The notes: a model not told the origin generated them from the letters alone. A stretch of DNA of 64,000 bases from Symbiodinium natans (GCA_905221605.1 CAJNDS010002235.1:412343-476342); one strand, 5' to 3'. Positions 1 through 10,023 are shown, counted from the first letter of the stretch. A program made the numbers and translations.

Positions 1-210
1 TGAGGTGTCGGGCTTAGGGTCTCGGGCTCAGGTCCTCAAACCCCAGCCTTACTTCTCCAATAAACAAGAGAAATGGTTAAACTTCAGTTTTCCTACTAAA
101 TAAGGAAGCCCAAAAAGCTTAAAGTTTAACTGTTGGCTAAGTAAGAAGCCTAGACTTGCGAGACCCTATAAAATCCAGCTAGATGTGCGGAAGCCACGTC
201 CCAGAAGCCT

Positions 211-309
211 ACAGTAAACTCCAAAAAGTTGGAACATCCTCATCTCTCCCATTACCCCAAAGGGTATGCTAAAGGGAACCCCATGTTCCAACTTTCTGGA
301 GTTTACTGT
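211..309. repeat. 27-bp inverted repeat
   Basis: Arms 211-237 (ACAGTAAACTCCA start) and 283-309, with about two mismatches. Confidence 0.85.
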
Positions 310-423
310 ACACCCCAAGCCCGCAGAACCGAAAGGCCACCAAAGCTGCGAAAAAGACGCCGGGCTTCGAGGGTTTAGGGTTTCGGGTTTGGGGTTTAGG
401 GTTCCGGGAAATGATATCCGCAC

Positions 424-559
424 TTGGGCTTTGGGCTTGATTTAGGGTCTAGGCAGCCTGTTTTGTGAAACCCCGTGTCACTCTGGTAACTGCCTGGAGA
501 CGCTTGCTCAAGTGCGGCCCGCCTTGCAAACTCTACTCGCTCACCCCAAGCTCCAATTT
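424..559 (-). CDS. Exon-like island, unknown protein
   Basis: After a TTAATTAG acceptor the frame stays open for about 45 codons (GERVEFARRAALEQASPGSY within it) to a possible AA|GTGCGG donor. No known family recognised. Confidence 0.5.
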
Positions 560-589
560 CTAATTAAGGGCCCTTTTTAACTTTTTCTT

Positions 590-715
590 TCTCTGGGTCC
601 TCTTGACAGACATGCTGCAGCTTGGCCCACGCCAGTCGTCTTGGCAGAGATAGAGCCGCGCACGCCCACGAGGGCGCACATGGCGAGATACACGTCCTTC
701 AGGGACATTAGTGTG
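590..715 (-). CDS. Exon-like island, hydrophobic stretch
   Basis: After GGGTATAG the frame reads TLMSLKDVYLAMCALVGV and continues through Arg/Ser-rich residues. The 3' border is unclear. Confidence 0.45.
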
Positions 716-1036
716 CTATACCCATGTCTATAGTACTTCACCCCTTCCCTCCCCCCCACAAAAAAAGAGCAGCAGTCCTAAACTCTATAACCACGCAACC
801 CTGGAATCCATGAGCCCCACACCCCATTCAACCCCATGTTTAGGGTCCATGTACCTCCGCGGTATGTACTTGGGCCTCAACGGGTTCCGATGTATACTGA
901 TGCCAATATGATTGGACCCCATCGAAGGCCCAAGCCTTTGATATATATATATATAAGATCGATATTGTATGTATATATATATACATACATAGAAATATGG
1001 ACGCGGAGGGTTTGGGTACCTGTACCTACCAATCAC

Positions 1037-1136
1037 TTGCCCGTGGGCTGTCCAGCGATTGCCCGCTCGTTTATGGAGCTTTTGTTGTTGTTTTTTTTGG
1101 CGGGGAGCTCCAGGTTATTCAAAAGGTCAAACCCAC
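1037..1136 (-). CDS. Exon, strong splice borders
   Basis: Acceptor TCTACAG|GT and donor AA|GTGATT enclose 32 whole codons (GFDLLNNLELPAKKNNNKSS within). Composition is clearly protein-like with an Asn/Lys run. Family unknown. Confidence 0.6.
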
Positions 1137-1208
1137 CTGTAGACATGGATCCCATACACCTCTTAGAATTTGGGGTTCGGGGATCAGGGTTTCCCAGCTT
1201 CCCCTCAC

Positions 1209-1315
1209 CTCTGGTTTTTGGTATATTGAGGTCTATCAGCGACCCTGAGACTCAGAAGGGGAGTAAGCGTAAGGGCAGTTTCAGGGCGCCACAGAACATT
1301 GCACGCAAGAAATTC
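1209..1315 (-). CDS. Exon with CAG|GAA acceptor and GTGAGG donor
   Basis: Open for 35 codons (EFLACNVLWRPETALTLTPL within), phase 0 in, phase 2 out, donor CAGAG|GTGAGG. A poly-C run (1,321-1,335, poly-G on the coding strand) abuts the acceptor. Confidence 0.55.
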
Positions 1316-1430
1316 CTGGACCCCCCCCCCCCCCCTCCCTCTGCCTTTTTGTGCAACGAACTGCTCAGAAGAAAGCCGGAGCCGTAGTTTGGAACAATTA
1401 TCCTTAAACCCTAAACCCTAAACCCTAAAC

Positions 1431-1561
1431 CCCTTGCCTCTTGGGAAAGCGCGTCGGTCTCCGGCTCCCTATCCACGAGATGGAAGATGAGGTCCGTGAT
1501 CCTGGGAGCTCCGGGCGCGTGGCAATGACTCCATGGCCCCTCGTTTTCGACCGTAAAGACT
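1431..1561 (-). CDS. Exon ending directly on a GTTTAGGG array
   Basis: Acceptor CCTCTAAG|A, 43 codons (RITDLIFHLVDREPETDAL within), donor GCAAGG|G followed by GTTTAGGG. The first telomere-type repeat supplies the GT. Confidence 0.6.
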
Positions 1562-1659
1562 CTTAGAGGTCAGGGCTTCGGATTTCGGGTTTATAGGGTA
1601 TAGGGTATCGGGTATAGCGCATAGAGTTTTAAGGTTTAGGGTTTAGGGTTTAGGGTGAT

Positions 1660-1767
1660 GCCCTTTTTCAAGTAAGTTAAGCCGGGCTCATGGATCTCGC
1701 TGTGGTTAGCTGAGCTGAGATCCGGAACGCAAAGCTGCAAGAATCCGACTTGGACAGTGGACCTCCC
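1660..1767 (-). CDS. Exon-like island between telomere-type arrays
   Basis: One frame is open across the whole island (STVQVGFLQLCVPDLSSANH within). It is flanked by TTTAGGG arrays on both sides in plus orientation. Confidence 0.45.
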
Positions 1768-1780
1768 ACAGCCGAAAGGG

Positions 1781-1934
1781 GTTTAGGGCTAGGGCTTAGG
1801 GCTTAGGGCTTAGGGCTTAGGGCTTAGGGCTTAGGGTTTAGGGTTTAGGGTTTAGGGTTTAGGGTTTAGGGTTTAGGGTTTAGGGTTTAGGGTTTAGGGT
1901 TTAGAGAAGCTTAGGGTTTAGAGAAGTTTAGGGC
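1781..1934 (+). repeat. TTAGGGC then TTTAGGG array
   Basis: Six GGCTTA units pass into about ten TTTAGGG units. Confidence 0.95.
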
Positions 1935-1960
1935 TTTAGGGAACCCTAGGCCATGAGTAC

Positions 1961-2047
1961 GTAGCGAAGGTTATCGGGGTATGGTGAGCCCACTGGGGCT
2001 GGGGTGGCCGAGGGCCTTCGACTTTCCGCTGCACAGCTTCCGAAGGC
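1961..2047 (-). CDS. Exon abutting a hairpin element
   Basis: 29 whole codons (AFGSCAAESRRPSATPAPVG within). The donor is TAC|GTACTC. The acceptor CCTCCAAGCAG|GCC is the terminal inverted repeat of the hairpin at 2,051-2,190 plus CAG. Confidence 0.55.
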
Positions 2048-2050
2048 CTG

Positions 2051-2190
2051 CTTGGAGGTTCATGGTGCTTATCAACCAATGATAACTGTACTTGTTACCC
2101 ACTTACAACCCCCCCAAGTGCCCGAATATGGCGATAAGTACACTTATAAGTACAGTTATAATTGGTTAGTAAGTACCATGAACCTCCAAG
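2051..2190. mobile_element. Hairpin element family F
   Basis: CTTGGAGGTTCATGGTGCTTA pairs with TAAGTACCATGAACCTCCAAG. It abuts the exon at 1,961-2,047. Confidence 0.7.
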
Positions 2191-2363
2191 TAGACTTATA
2201 GGGGTTTAGACATGTAGGGCTGTGGGTCTTTAGGGCTTTTGGGTTGAGGGGTCTCGGGCTATCGGGTTTAGGGGCGTCAAGGTGTAGTGTCTTACGGCTT
2301 CAGGTTGAAAGTCTCTAAGCCCTAAACCCCAAACCCGGGGGGGGAAAAAAAAAAAAAAAAGAT

Positions 2364-2432
2364 CCCTGAAGGCATGTAGGATGCGTCTAAGCTCCTTAGC
2401 AGCAACCCAGGCAATGCTACGTTCATGAAGAA
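2364..2432 (-). CDS. Exon-like island, helical
   Basis: After GGCTAG the frame reads LHERSIAWVAAKELRRILHA. The downstream border lies before a long poly-A (plus strand). Confidence 0.5.
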
Positions 2433-2767
2433 CTAGCCAGGTGCAAGGGAGGTGTATGGGGGCTTTGTTAAAACTTCACAAGGCCTTGTTCGGGCTTCTG
2501 AAGCGCTTATTCGGGGCTTGTTTGCGCTAATTTAAATGAGGGTTTCACAAGGCTTATTTGGGCGTGGTAAGGCTTTTGGAGGCATAGTATAAGGCCCGTA
2601 CATCCCCAATCCCCTGACACAAAACTCTGGACCCTAAACCCTATAGCTGTACTGCCCTTAGAACCTTAAAAAAAAAAAAAAAAAAAACAAGTTTAGTATC
2701 CTCTTGGGTTTTATATATAAACAAAATTTAGAAAACCCTAAGGGGATATAGATGGTATGATAGATGG

Positions 2768-2836
2768 TGCGCCCTTTGGGCACTTCGTGCGTCGCAGGCT
2801 CTTGCCGCGCACGCCGTACCAAGCAAAGAAGGCATC
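2768..2836 (-). CDS. Exon-like island
   Basis: After GAACCAG the frame reads DAFFAWYGVRGKSLRRTKCP. The donor is unclear. Confidence 0.5.
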
Positions 2837-3132
2837 CTGGTTCAGGGTACTTACAACCCCAACTATAGCTGTACTGATAAGCCCCCGAAGTCCCCTAAGT
2901 CCTCTCAGTAGGTTCTAATTAGACTTAGCACTGGAACCTCCAAGTAAACCTAGACCCAGGAGTAACCTAGGAATGAAAAGGGTGCACTTTTTGGTTTTAA
3001 GGGGATTGTAAGGGAACCCCAACCCAAGGAAACAAGGGCCTACTCCGGGTCCTAGAAGCCCAGATAAGGAGCCTGAGTCCCTAAACCCTAAACCCTAAAC
3101 CCTAAACCCTAAACCCTAAACCCTAAACCCAG

Positions 3133-3203
3133 GTTTTGGGTAAGGTGACGGCTGCAGGTTCGCGTGTTCGGGCGGGACCAGGGTTGAAATCAAAGCTTCG
3201 GTT
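3133..3203 (-). CDS. Exon-like island next to CCCTAAA array
   Basis: Acceptor GATTTGCAG|AAC, frame NRSFDFNPGPARTREPAAVT. It can run to a GGTTTAG donor in the array at 3,078-3,130. Confidence 0.5.
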
Positions 3204-3556
3204 CTGCAAATCAATTTGTCATATGCCCCCCCCCCCCCCCCCCCCCCCCAACCCTAAACCCTAAACGCCAAGCCCTGTAAACCCTAAGCTTATTCACCGG
3301 CACGCCCTAAAGCTTCAAGTGTCGGTCTGCTCCAATCATAGCATCCTGAACCCTAAGCCCTACACCCTAAGCACTAGAATCCCAAACCCGAAACGCCTGA
3401 AACCCTGCACTCTATAGAGTCCCAACTCCTAAGCCAGCTGAGGTGCCACGGCGCAATGTAATCCCTATCTGCAGTAGCCTATAGAATCTTCAACAAAGGA
3501 ATTGCTAGCCTCCTCCTGGCCTTATCATAAAGAGTTTGGGGCATTACATGCGCTAG

Positions 3557-3772
3557 CCCCCCCCCCCCTAACCCCTAAACCCCTAAACCCCTAAACCCCT
3601 AAAACCCCTAAACCCCTAAACCCCTAAAACCCCTAAAACCCCTAAAACCCCTAAAACCCCTAAAACCCCTAAAACCCCTAAAACCCCTAAAACCCCTAAA
3701 ACCCCTAAAACCCCTAACCCAAAACCCTAACCCAAAACCCTAAACTCTAAACCCTAAACCCTAAACCCCAAA
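3557..3772 (-). repeat. Variant array CCCCTAAA and CCCCTAAAA
   Basis: Period 8, then period 9, then back to 7. Confidence 0.95.
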
Positions 3773-4139
3773 CATCCCTTAAGGGCGCTCCTGCATCTCA
3801 AGCTTGCAGAGCCTCAGGACGCAATGAGGGCTCAGCACTGAACCCTTAACCTCAAACCCTATAAAACCTTAAGCTTAGGGTTTAGGGTTTAGGGTTTGGG
3901 GTTTAGGGTTTGGGGTTTAGGGTTTAGGGTTTAGGGTTTAGGGTTTGGGGTTTGGGGCTTGGGGTTTGGGGTTTAGGGTTTCGGGTTTGGGGCCTGAACC
4001 CCCTTAAGCCTAGCCCCCCCAAAACATAGGGGGTTTCAAGGGTTCAGAGAGTTCGGGGTGGCCGCAAGAGGGCTGAGGGCTTTTTGGGTTCAGGGTTCAA
4101 GGGGTTCAGGGTTCAAGGCCCCGCAGCCCCAAACACATC

Positions 4140-4215
4140 TGCAAACCCTGCGATTCTAGGGTACATTGATCCCATGGTGTAAGGCTCTCACAGATAGACA
4201 CTTCGGGTCCAGTTT
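4140..4215 (-). CDS. Exon-like island, frame ambiguous
   Basis: Two frames read like protein (ESLTPWDQCTLESQG and CLSVRALHHGIN). The second ends on a GTACCC donor. Confidence 0.35.
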
Positions 4216-4327
4216 GTGTTTAGGGTGTAGGGTTTAGGGAGTAGGGCTTGGGGCCCCGAAACCCTAAACCCTAAACCCTAAACCCTAAACCCTAAACCCT
4301 AAACCCTAAACCCCTAAACCCCTAAAC

Positions 4328-6577
4328 CCAGGTTGGGCGGAGTGGCATCCCATCGTTGTTTTGGTCAAAGCTGTCAAAGGCTTCCCTGTAGAGCTCCTGC
4401 CACTCCTTGGGATTTGGCTGAAACGGTTTAGGGTTTAGGTTTTTAGGGTTTAGGGTTCTTAGCGTTTAGGGTTTAGGGTTTGGGGTTTAGGGTTTAGGGT
4501 TTAGGGGTTTTCTTGTAGTATATTTACAAAGGGGCCAGAAGCGAAAAATTAGAAATTCTTCCGACCTACTCTTACCCAAAGAATCCTAAGTACCCATATG
4601 AAACCCTACTGTCTAGTATGTAGGTACTTCGGACCCTTTGGGTTAGTAATTCTTCCGACCCCTAAAGCAAACGGCTTTGAGACCCAACTCGGGACTCTGG
4701 AGGGCCAACCCGAAGCCCGAATCCCGATTCCCTCACCCCAGGTGCCCAGAGCTGCTGCCCAAAGGTTTAGAGTGTAGGGTTTATTATAAGGTTTAGGGTT
4801 TAGGGTTTAGGGTTTGGGGTTTGGGGTTTAGGGTTTGGGGTTTGGGGTTTGGGAGGTGAAGTTCTGAGCTCGAAAACGCAACAGGAAGCCCCAAGTACAT
4901 GCCATCGTGTCCGCGAGCCGGTTCCTCAAAAACTGTGGAAGGTAACGATCTGGTTTGTGCGGGAGGCCTCCAGGTACCTACGACTTTAGGCCGATGTACC
5001 TGCTCCGACCTACCTGCTTCGAAGAGCACTCTCAAACCCTAAACCCTTAATTAGCCCCAAACCCTCTAAACCCAACAACCCTAAACCCTAAGGCCTAAGC
5101 CCCAAAACCCCAAACTCCCACGTGAAGCCGTGAGGCGTCAAACGAATGCCAGCCGTGCCTGACGCTTCCAGGCGCAAGCGTGCCCTAACCCGACTTCAAA
5201 GCCTAGCGCTATAGGTCATGTAGTCAATGTACCTAAATAAGGAATACGTGGGCCTTAAATCGCCCTAAACCCTAAACCCTAAACCGTAAGCCCTAAACCC
5301 TAAACCCTAAACCCTGTACTTGGGCCTTAAATCACCTCCCACATAGCGACTTGGGCGCCCAAGTGTGTAACATGCACCCTCAGAGTCGGTTCAAGCTTGC
5401 ACCAACTGTGGGGTTTAGGGTTTGGGGTTTGGGGTTTAGGGTTTAGGGTTTTAGGGCTTTAGGGTTTTAGGGTTTAGGGTTTAGGTTTATCTCCTCTCCA
5501 AATACGAGCCATAGCCGCCACAGCCCAAAACACGGTATGCGGGAAACCGAAGGTAAACCAAAGAGCCCACTACCCCTCACTAAGCCGCACCTCGAGGATG
5601 TTACTTCACCCCCTAAACCCTACACCCTAAACCCCATAAACCCCCTAAACCATATAACCCCAAAAACCCTTTAAACCCTGTAAACCCTATAAACCCTATA
5701 AACCCTATAAACCCTATAAACCCTATAAACCCTATAAACCCTATAAACCCTGTGAACCCTATAAACCCTGTGAACCCTAAAAACCCTATGAACCCTGTAA
5801 ACCCTATAAACCCTGTAAACCCTATAAACCCTATGCCTAATGGAAGCATGCCCGAATTGCAGGGGTCCCTTTCAAGCCAAGCCCTACCTGGACCTTTGAT
5901 GGTAGTTGAAATAGGTGGCTCCCATATTTTTGTGATGCCACGATGTATCTAGGCTGGCCCCTAAAACCCTCTGACATCAATCCTGAACATGACCTAATCA
6001 TATATATATATATATACATGTATATACATATATATACCGAGGACATGAGCAGCGTCAAAAACCGGCACAACCATCAAGATTCGGGGTCCACATAAGCGCT
6101 AGAACAGAACACGACGCTCAAGCTGCTGGAATTGGATCAGGTTCGTCGGCATCACAACTCTGAACCCAAAAACCCTAAACCCTAAACCCTAAACCCTAAA
6201 CCCTAAACCCTAAACCCTAACCCCTAAACCCTAAACCCTACACCGCAACTGCTCCAGGATGAACGGTTGCATCGACTGCAATAGGGGGACTTTAAGTTTG
6301 CGCGGGTTTACTGTAGCTGCCGGATCTGTTGCAGAACCTGCCCCCTGAAGCCAAAACCTACGTAAGCCTCCTGACTTGGCTGCACTCAGGAGGGTAGCTA
6401 TAAATTAAACTTTTAGCTGCCTTAATAAGAAACCCAATAAACCCAAAAAAGGTAAGGATCTAAAGTTTCAGTAAAGTACCACAAAGCTGAATACCCCTAA
6501 ACCCCAAGCCCAATCCGAGTGGATGACTCTGCTCCTCCATGGGGTCTTGACGTTGGGGTATTGGAGTTGAGGTAGGT
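4328..6577 (-). CDS. Chain of phase-compatible exons with an EF-hand exon and a membrane-like segment
   Basis: Exons in transcript order: 6,577-6,503, 6,344-6,244, 6,159-6,113, 5,982-5,888, 5,569-about 5,490, 5,405-5,336, 5,184-5,116, 4,932-about 4,870, possible microexon 4,754-4,737, and 4,417-4,328. In the first five the out- and in-phases agree at each joint (0/0, 2/2, 1/1, 0/0), as they do for 5,405-5,336 to 5,184-5,116 to 4,932. The joint 5,490/5,405 is unresolved. Exon 5,569 contains a hydrophobic run (FGFPHTVFWAVAAMARIW), perhaps a membrane helix. Exon 4,417-4,328 reads EWQELYREAFDSFDQNNDG, the start of an EF-hand with D-x-N-x-D-G loop spacing. Two donors are telomere-type (GTTTAGGG at 6,502 and 4,327). 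A calcium-responsive protein is plausible; the full product is unknown. Confidence 0.6.
4331..4417 (-). CDS. EF-hand exon
   Basis: The helix EWQELYREAF is followed by DSFDQNNDGM. Loop ligands at positions 1 (D), 3 (N), 5 (D) and 6 (G) follow the calmodulin-type pattern. The acceptor is TTTCAG and the exon ends at TGG|GTTTAGGG. The second half of the hand lies in another exon. Confidence 0.65.
5657..5834 (-). repeat. Variant 9-mer array CCCTATAAA
   Basis: Eighteen or so units of CCCTATAAA with CCCTGTGAA and CCCTGTAAA variants, period 9 instead of 7. Confidence 0.95.
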
Positions 6578-6671
6578 CTCAAAGAACCCTAGGAATGACT
6601 AGGGAACCGACCTGTCTCCCAACAAATGCGCAAAAAAAGAGGGCCACTCAGAGTCCTAGTGAGGGCTTTTA

Positions 6672-6710
6672 GCCGCGGCGCTTGTTGTCACGCAGCAGGA
6701 ACTCGAGATC
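6672..6710 (-). CDS. Short exon, basic helix
   Basis: Acceptor ATTTGCAG|GAT, frame DLEFLLRDNKRRG up to a TAA or a GC donor. It lies directly upstream of the chain at 4,328-6,577 and is probably part of it. Confidence 0.5.
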
Positions 6711-7130
6711 CTGCAAATGCCAATCTAGGCTGCCCAGTAACCAAGGCTTAAAAAGGGCGCCCTTTTTTGCTTAAAGGGGTTTATATGGGAACCTAAACCC
6801 CCCAAAAAGGGAATAAGGGTACTACTGGGCATCCTAGCAATTAAATGCCCATTTAGGATTTAGGACTTGCCTGAAGAAATTTTCATTATCTTCATACGTA
6901 CTAATCATGTGTACATATATTTATGTATACCCGTAGAAGCTGGACCCAAAAATTACGCAGGGTGCATCTCCCATGCTTGGGGTACAAAAAGGATACTTGA
7001 GGAAGATTGCTTCTAGGGGCTATTTGGAAAAGAAAGGGCGACTTAGTTATAGCCCCCGCCCAACAAAAAATCTGAAATTACCTTATGAGCATACATGGGA
7101 ACCCCCCAAAAAAAGAATACCCCGAATTTC

Positions 7131-7202
7131 AGCAACCCGATATTGGAGTGGGATTCAACGAGCACATAGAATATGTTCGCGGAGCGGGTAGAGCAACACA
7201 TG
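7131..7202 (-). CDS. Exon-like island
   Basis: Acceptor AGTCCCAG. Frame HVLLYPLREHILCAR or, phase-matched to the next exon upstream, CVALPAPRTYSMCSLNPT. Confidence 0.4.
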
Positions 7203-7477
7203 CTGGGACTCTCGTTACCTACAGGTTAATGGGTATTATACCTACGGGCAACAACCCTAAGAGCACTCAACCCTAACCCCAAAACCCACTATAAAGCCTA
7301 AACCCGAAAACGAGAACAACCCAAACCCTAAACCCGAAACCCTGCAGGAAGGACCCTAAACCCTGCGCCCCTAAACAAGGAACCCTAAACCCTAAACCCT
7401 AAACCCTAAACCCCAAACCCTAAACCCTAAACCCTAAACCCTATAAAACCTAAACCCTAAACCCTAAACCTCCTAAC

Positions 7478-7557
7478 AAAGCCCAAAAGTCTCCGTGTCC
7501 TTGCGGGTTGGCCCAAGGTCGGCCCGGCCGAGGAGCTTGACAAAGGCCTTCAAGCAA
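7478..7557 (-). CDS. Exon between opposed telomere-type arrays
   Basis: 26 codons (CLKAFVKLLGRADLGPTRKD within). The acceptor CCCTAAAAG and donor T|GTTAGG both lie at array edges (7,382-7,471 and 7,560-7,645). Confidence 0.6.
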
Positions 7558-7824
7558 CTTTTAGGGTTTAGGGTTTAGGGTTTAGGGCTAGGGTTTAGGG
7601 TTTAGGGTTTAGGGTTACGGGGTTTAGGGTTTAGGGTTTAGGGTTGCAGGGCTTAGGGTTATTGGGGTTTAGGGCCTCCGTTATACACCCCGCCCCGCAG
7701 CCCGAGACTCTCGAACCCTAACCCCTGAGAGTCTAGTCAAACTACCCCAAACCCTAAACCCGAATCCCGAAGCCCCAAACCCAAACCCTAAATTCCGCTC
7801 AGCCGTTTACCGGCGAGCTTCAAC

Positions 7825-7920
7825 AAGCCTCAACAGCGTTCATCCGTTCATCCCCAAATCACCAGCACCGTGGACCAGAGTCTCTACCTTCATCACAGCA
7901 AAGGACAGCTTCATGGGCTT
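7825..7920 (-). CDS. Exon-like island with CCCTAAG acceptor
   Basis: Telomere-type CCCTAAG supplies the AG. The frame reads PMKLSFAVMKVETLVHGAGD. Confidence 0.5.
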
Positions 7921-7979
7921 AGGGTTTGGGGACCCTAAACCCTAAACCTTAAACCCTAAACCCTAAACCCTAAACCGTC

Positions 7980-8036
7980 ACACCACATGCCACAAGCAAC
8001 CGGCTTTTAGGGCCTGTAAGGCCAAAGCCAGCAGGC
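7980..8036 (-). CDS. Exon-like island
   Basis: After GTGCAAG the frame reads SLLALALQALKAGCLWHVV. A poly-T/poly-G run (8,050-8,079) is upstream. Confidence 0.4.
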
Positions 8037-8155
8037 TTCCTTGCACCCGTTTTTTTTTTTTTTTTTTTTTGGGGGGGGGCTCTCAAACTTAGAGAGGGGG
8101 GCCCCACTCTAAGATGGTGGCCATGACAAGAAGTCTGGTCCCGAAAACTTCAAGC

Positions 8156-8210
8156 TTAGGGTTTACGGTTTAGGGTTTAGGGTTTAGGGTTACCCTAAGC
8201 CCTAAACCCT
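8156..8210. repeat. Opposed TTTAGGG|CCCTAAA junction
   Basis: TTTAGGGTTA runs directly into CCCTAAGCCC. Confidence 0.85.
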
Positions 8211-8236
8211 ACATACTTCAACCCTAAACCCTAAAC

Positions 8237-8319
8237 CCTCAATACTTCCGGCAATCCCGGGACGCGCCTCGAAGGTTTCTTCAAGTCCGTCGATGCGGCT
8301 GTGGGCTTCGAGTTCCGAC
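8237..8319 (-). CDS. Exon, acidic helix, GTTTAGGG donor
   Basis: 27 codons (SELEAHSRIDGLEETFEARP within), acceptor CGCTCAG|G, donor GAGG|GTTTAGGG. Its acceptor side abuts the repeat cluster at 8,323-8,491. Confidence 0.6.
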
Positions 8320-8322
8320 CTG

Positions 8323-8491
8323 AGCGTTGCAACTGGATACTGCTTTTTTAGCCATGTCTAAAAACTAGTATCCAGTTGCAATATCTGACATGCCTAAGGA
8401 AATAGTATCCAGTTGCAACATGTGTTAGACATGTCTAAAAAAATAGTACCCAATTGCAACATTTTTAAACATGTCTAAAAGCAGTATCCAG
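8323..8491. repeat. Cluster of GTATCCAGTTGCAAC and AGACATGTCT units
   Basis: Four to five repeats of about 45 bp, first copy inverted, each with a palindromic ACATGT core. Confidence 0.85.
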
Positions 8492-8874
8492 TTTCGGGGT
8501 GGGCTTATAAGGATTTCGAACCTGGGGAGAGTAAGGGTGACTACATTTTGTGTTGCCCGAGCATTGTTCGGTTGTTTTGGGGCTTTTGGGTTTGTTAGGG
8601 CTTAAGGATTTTTGGGGTTTTAGGGATTTAGAGTTTTCGGGTTTAGGGTTTAGGGTAGGGTGTCCCTGGAACCTAAAGTGCCAATCCCCAACACTTCTAC
8701 GTGCGGGGATTTTTGGAGAATCTTCAAGGCCTTAAAACCCGAAATCCCAACCGGAAGAGGTCGGGGCTGAATCTTAGTTGCTGAGTTCATAAGCCCCCCC
8801 CCCAAAAAAAAAAAGTGTGCACTTTGAGTTCTATAGGGGGTTATAGTATCCCAAAAAATGTAAAGTGAGCCCAC

Positions 8875-8936
8875 GCAGCTGCTAGGGAATCTTGAAGGGG
8901 TGGAGAAGGGGGCATAGCAAGCTTCAGGAGGAATCT
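8875..8936 (-). CDS. Exon-like island
   Basis: Acceptor CAAACAG, frame IPPEACYAPFSTPSRFPSSC, donor C|GTGGGC. Confidence 0.45.
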
Positions 8937-9054
8937 CTGTTTGCCGATTTTGGGATTGGGGGTTTAAGGGTTTAGAGTTTAAGGTTCAGGGTTTAGGGTT
9001 TAGGGCTTGGGGCTAACACACACACACACATTTCTTTCCAACGTACCGTGCCAC

Positions 9055-9095
9055 CTTGCAGCGGCAAACCATGAAGCCTACAGACATCTTCAAGT
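9055..9095 (-). CDS. Short exon
   Basis: Acceptor TTTGTTGCAG, 13 codons LKMSVGFMVCRCK, donor AAG|GTGGCA. An open stretch SLCGGDVGLYW lies just upstream (about 9,111-9,148). Confidence 0.5.
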
Positions 9096-9394
9096 CTGCA
9101 ACAAAATGAACATCCAGTAGAGGCCAACATCCCCTCCGCATAAACTCTGAGTCTGGGCAGTGGGGTGGGGAGTTTAGGGCTCAGGATTTAGGCGATTTAG
9201 GGTTTGGGGTTCGGGGTTGAGGGGTTCCGGGTCTAAGTTCTTGGGGGTTGACATGGGCATTCATTAGTTTAGGGTCCCCTATCGAACACGGCACCCTTAT
9301 AGTAAGGAGGCCAAACCGCACCCTAATCTTAGAACCCTAAACCCTAAACCCTAAACCCTAAACCCTAAACCCCTAACCACATGAGGCTTAAGGG

Positions 9395-9462
9395 CTGGCA
9401 GCCTCCTGCCATTCGATAGTTCCACAGCCGAGGGTCAAAGCGATGTTGCCAACTTCACAGTC
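9395..9462 (-). CDS. Exon-like island
   Basis: The frame reads DCEVGNIALTLGCGTIEWQE after GATGGAG. Opposed telomere-type arrays flank the island. Confidence 0.5.
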
Positions 9463-9616
9463 CTCCATCGCAAGGGTTTGCCCAGCCCCGTTTAGGGTTT
9501 AGGGTTGAGAAAGGCTTAGGGTTTCCTAGCCCCTAAACCCTAAACCCTAAACCCTAAACCCTAAGCCCTAAACCCTAAACCCTAAACCCTAAACCCTGAA
9601 CCCTGAACCCTGAACC

Positions 9617-9681
9617 CTAAATGGCTCTGGGCTGGTCAGCCTTGGTTGAGGCTTCGTGGACTGAGCTTCTCGAGGGTGCCG
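9617..9681 (-). CDS. Weak exon-like island, strand uncertain
   Basis: The acceptor side CTTCAAGCAG|GC is the same hairpin-terminus sequence seen at 2,048. Both strands are open here, so the call is weak. Confidence 0.3.
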
Positions 9682-9734
9682 GGCCTGCTTGAAGGTTCAT
9701 GAGCGTTCAGGGTTGAAGGTTAAGGGCTTAGCGC

Positions 9735-9890
9735 GTAGGGTTTAGGGTTTAGGGTTTAGGGTTTAGGGTTTAGGGTTTAGGGTTTAGGGTTTAGGGTTTA
9801 GGGTTTAGGGTTTAGGGTTTAGGGTTTAGGGTTTAGGGGTTGGGGTTTGGGGTTTAGGGTTTAGGGTTCAGGGCGTAGGGTTTAGGGTTT
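9735..9890 (+). repeat. TTTAGGG array
   Basis: About 20 units with GGTTTGG and TTCAGGG variants at the end. Confidence 0.95.
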
Positions 9891-9948
9891 TGCTTCGATT
9901 TTTGGGCCATGCTTATCAGCCCCTAAACCATAAAAGCAACCATAAAAC

Positions 9949-10023
9949 CCTGAAGATCGAATACGCTTTTCGAATCCTGGCTCTGCAGATCTGCTGGAAA
10001 GCCACTCTCAGCAGGCACACTCC
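9949..10023 (-). CDS. Exon, phase-consistent borders
   Basis: Acceptor TTCTACAG|GG, 24 codons (SVPAESGFPADLQSQDSKSV within), donor CAGG|GTTTTA. Confidence 0.6.

Noticed and set aside
1-400. True chromosome end at the left edge
   Set aside because: The left edge holds unique sequence and short repeats in mixed direction, not a long single-direction array.
4793-5035. Frames ending in NPKPQTLNPKP or GLGFRV
   Set aside because: These tails are translated CCCTAAA/TTTAGGG repeats. Only the non-repeat part was considered for exons.
5613-5849. Minus-strand frame with repeated GFIGFIGFT
   Set aside because: It is the translation of the CCCTATAAA array, not a protein.
8323-8491. CRISPR array
   Set aside because: Spacing is irregular, one unit is inverted, the genome is eukaryotic and no cas gene is present.
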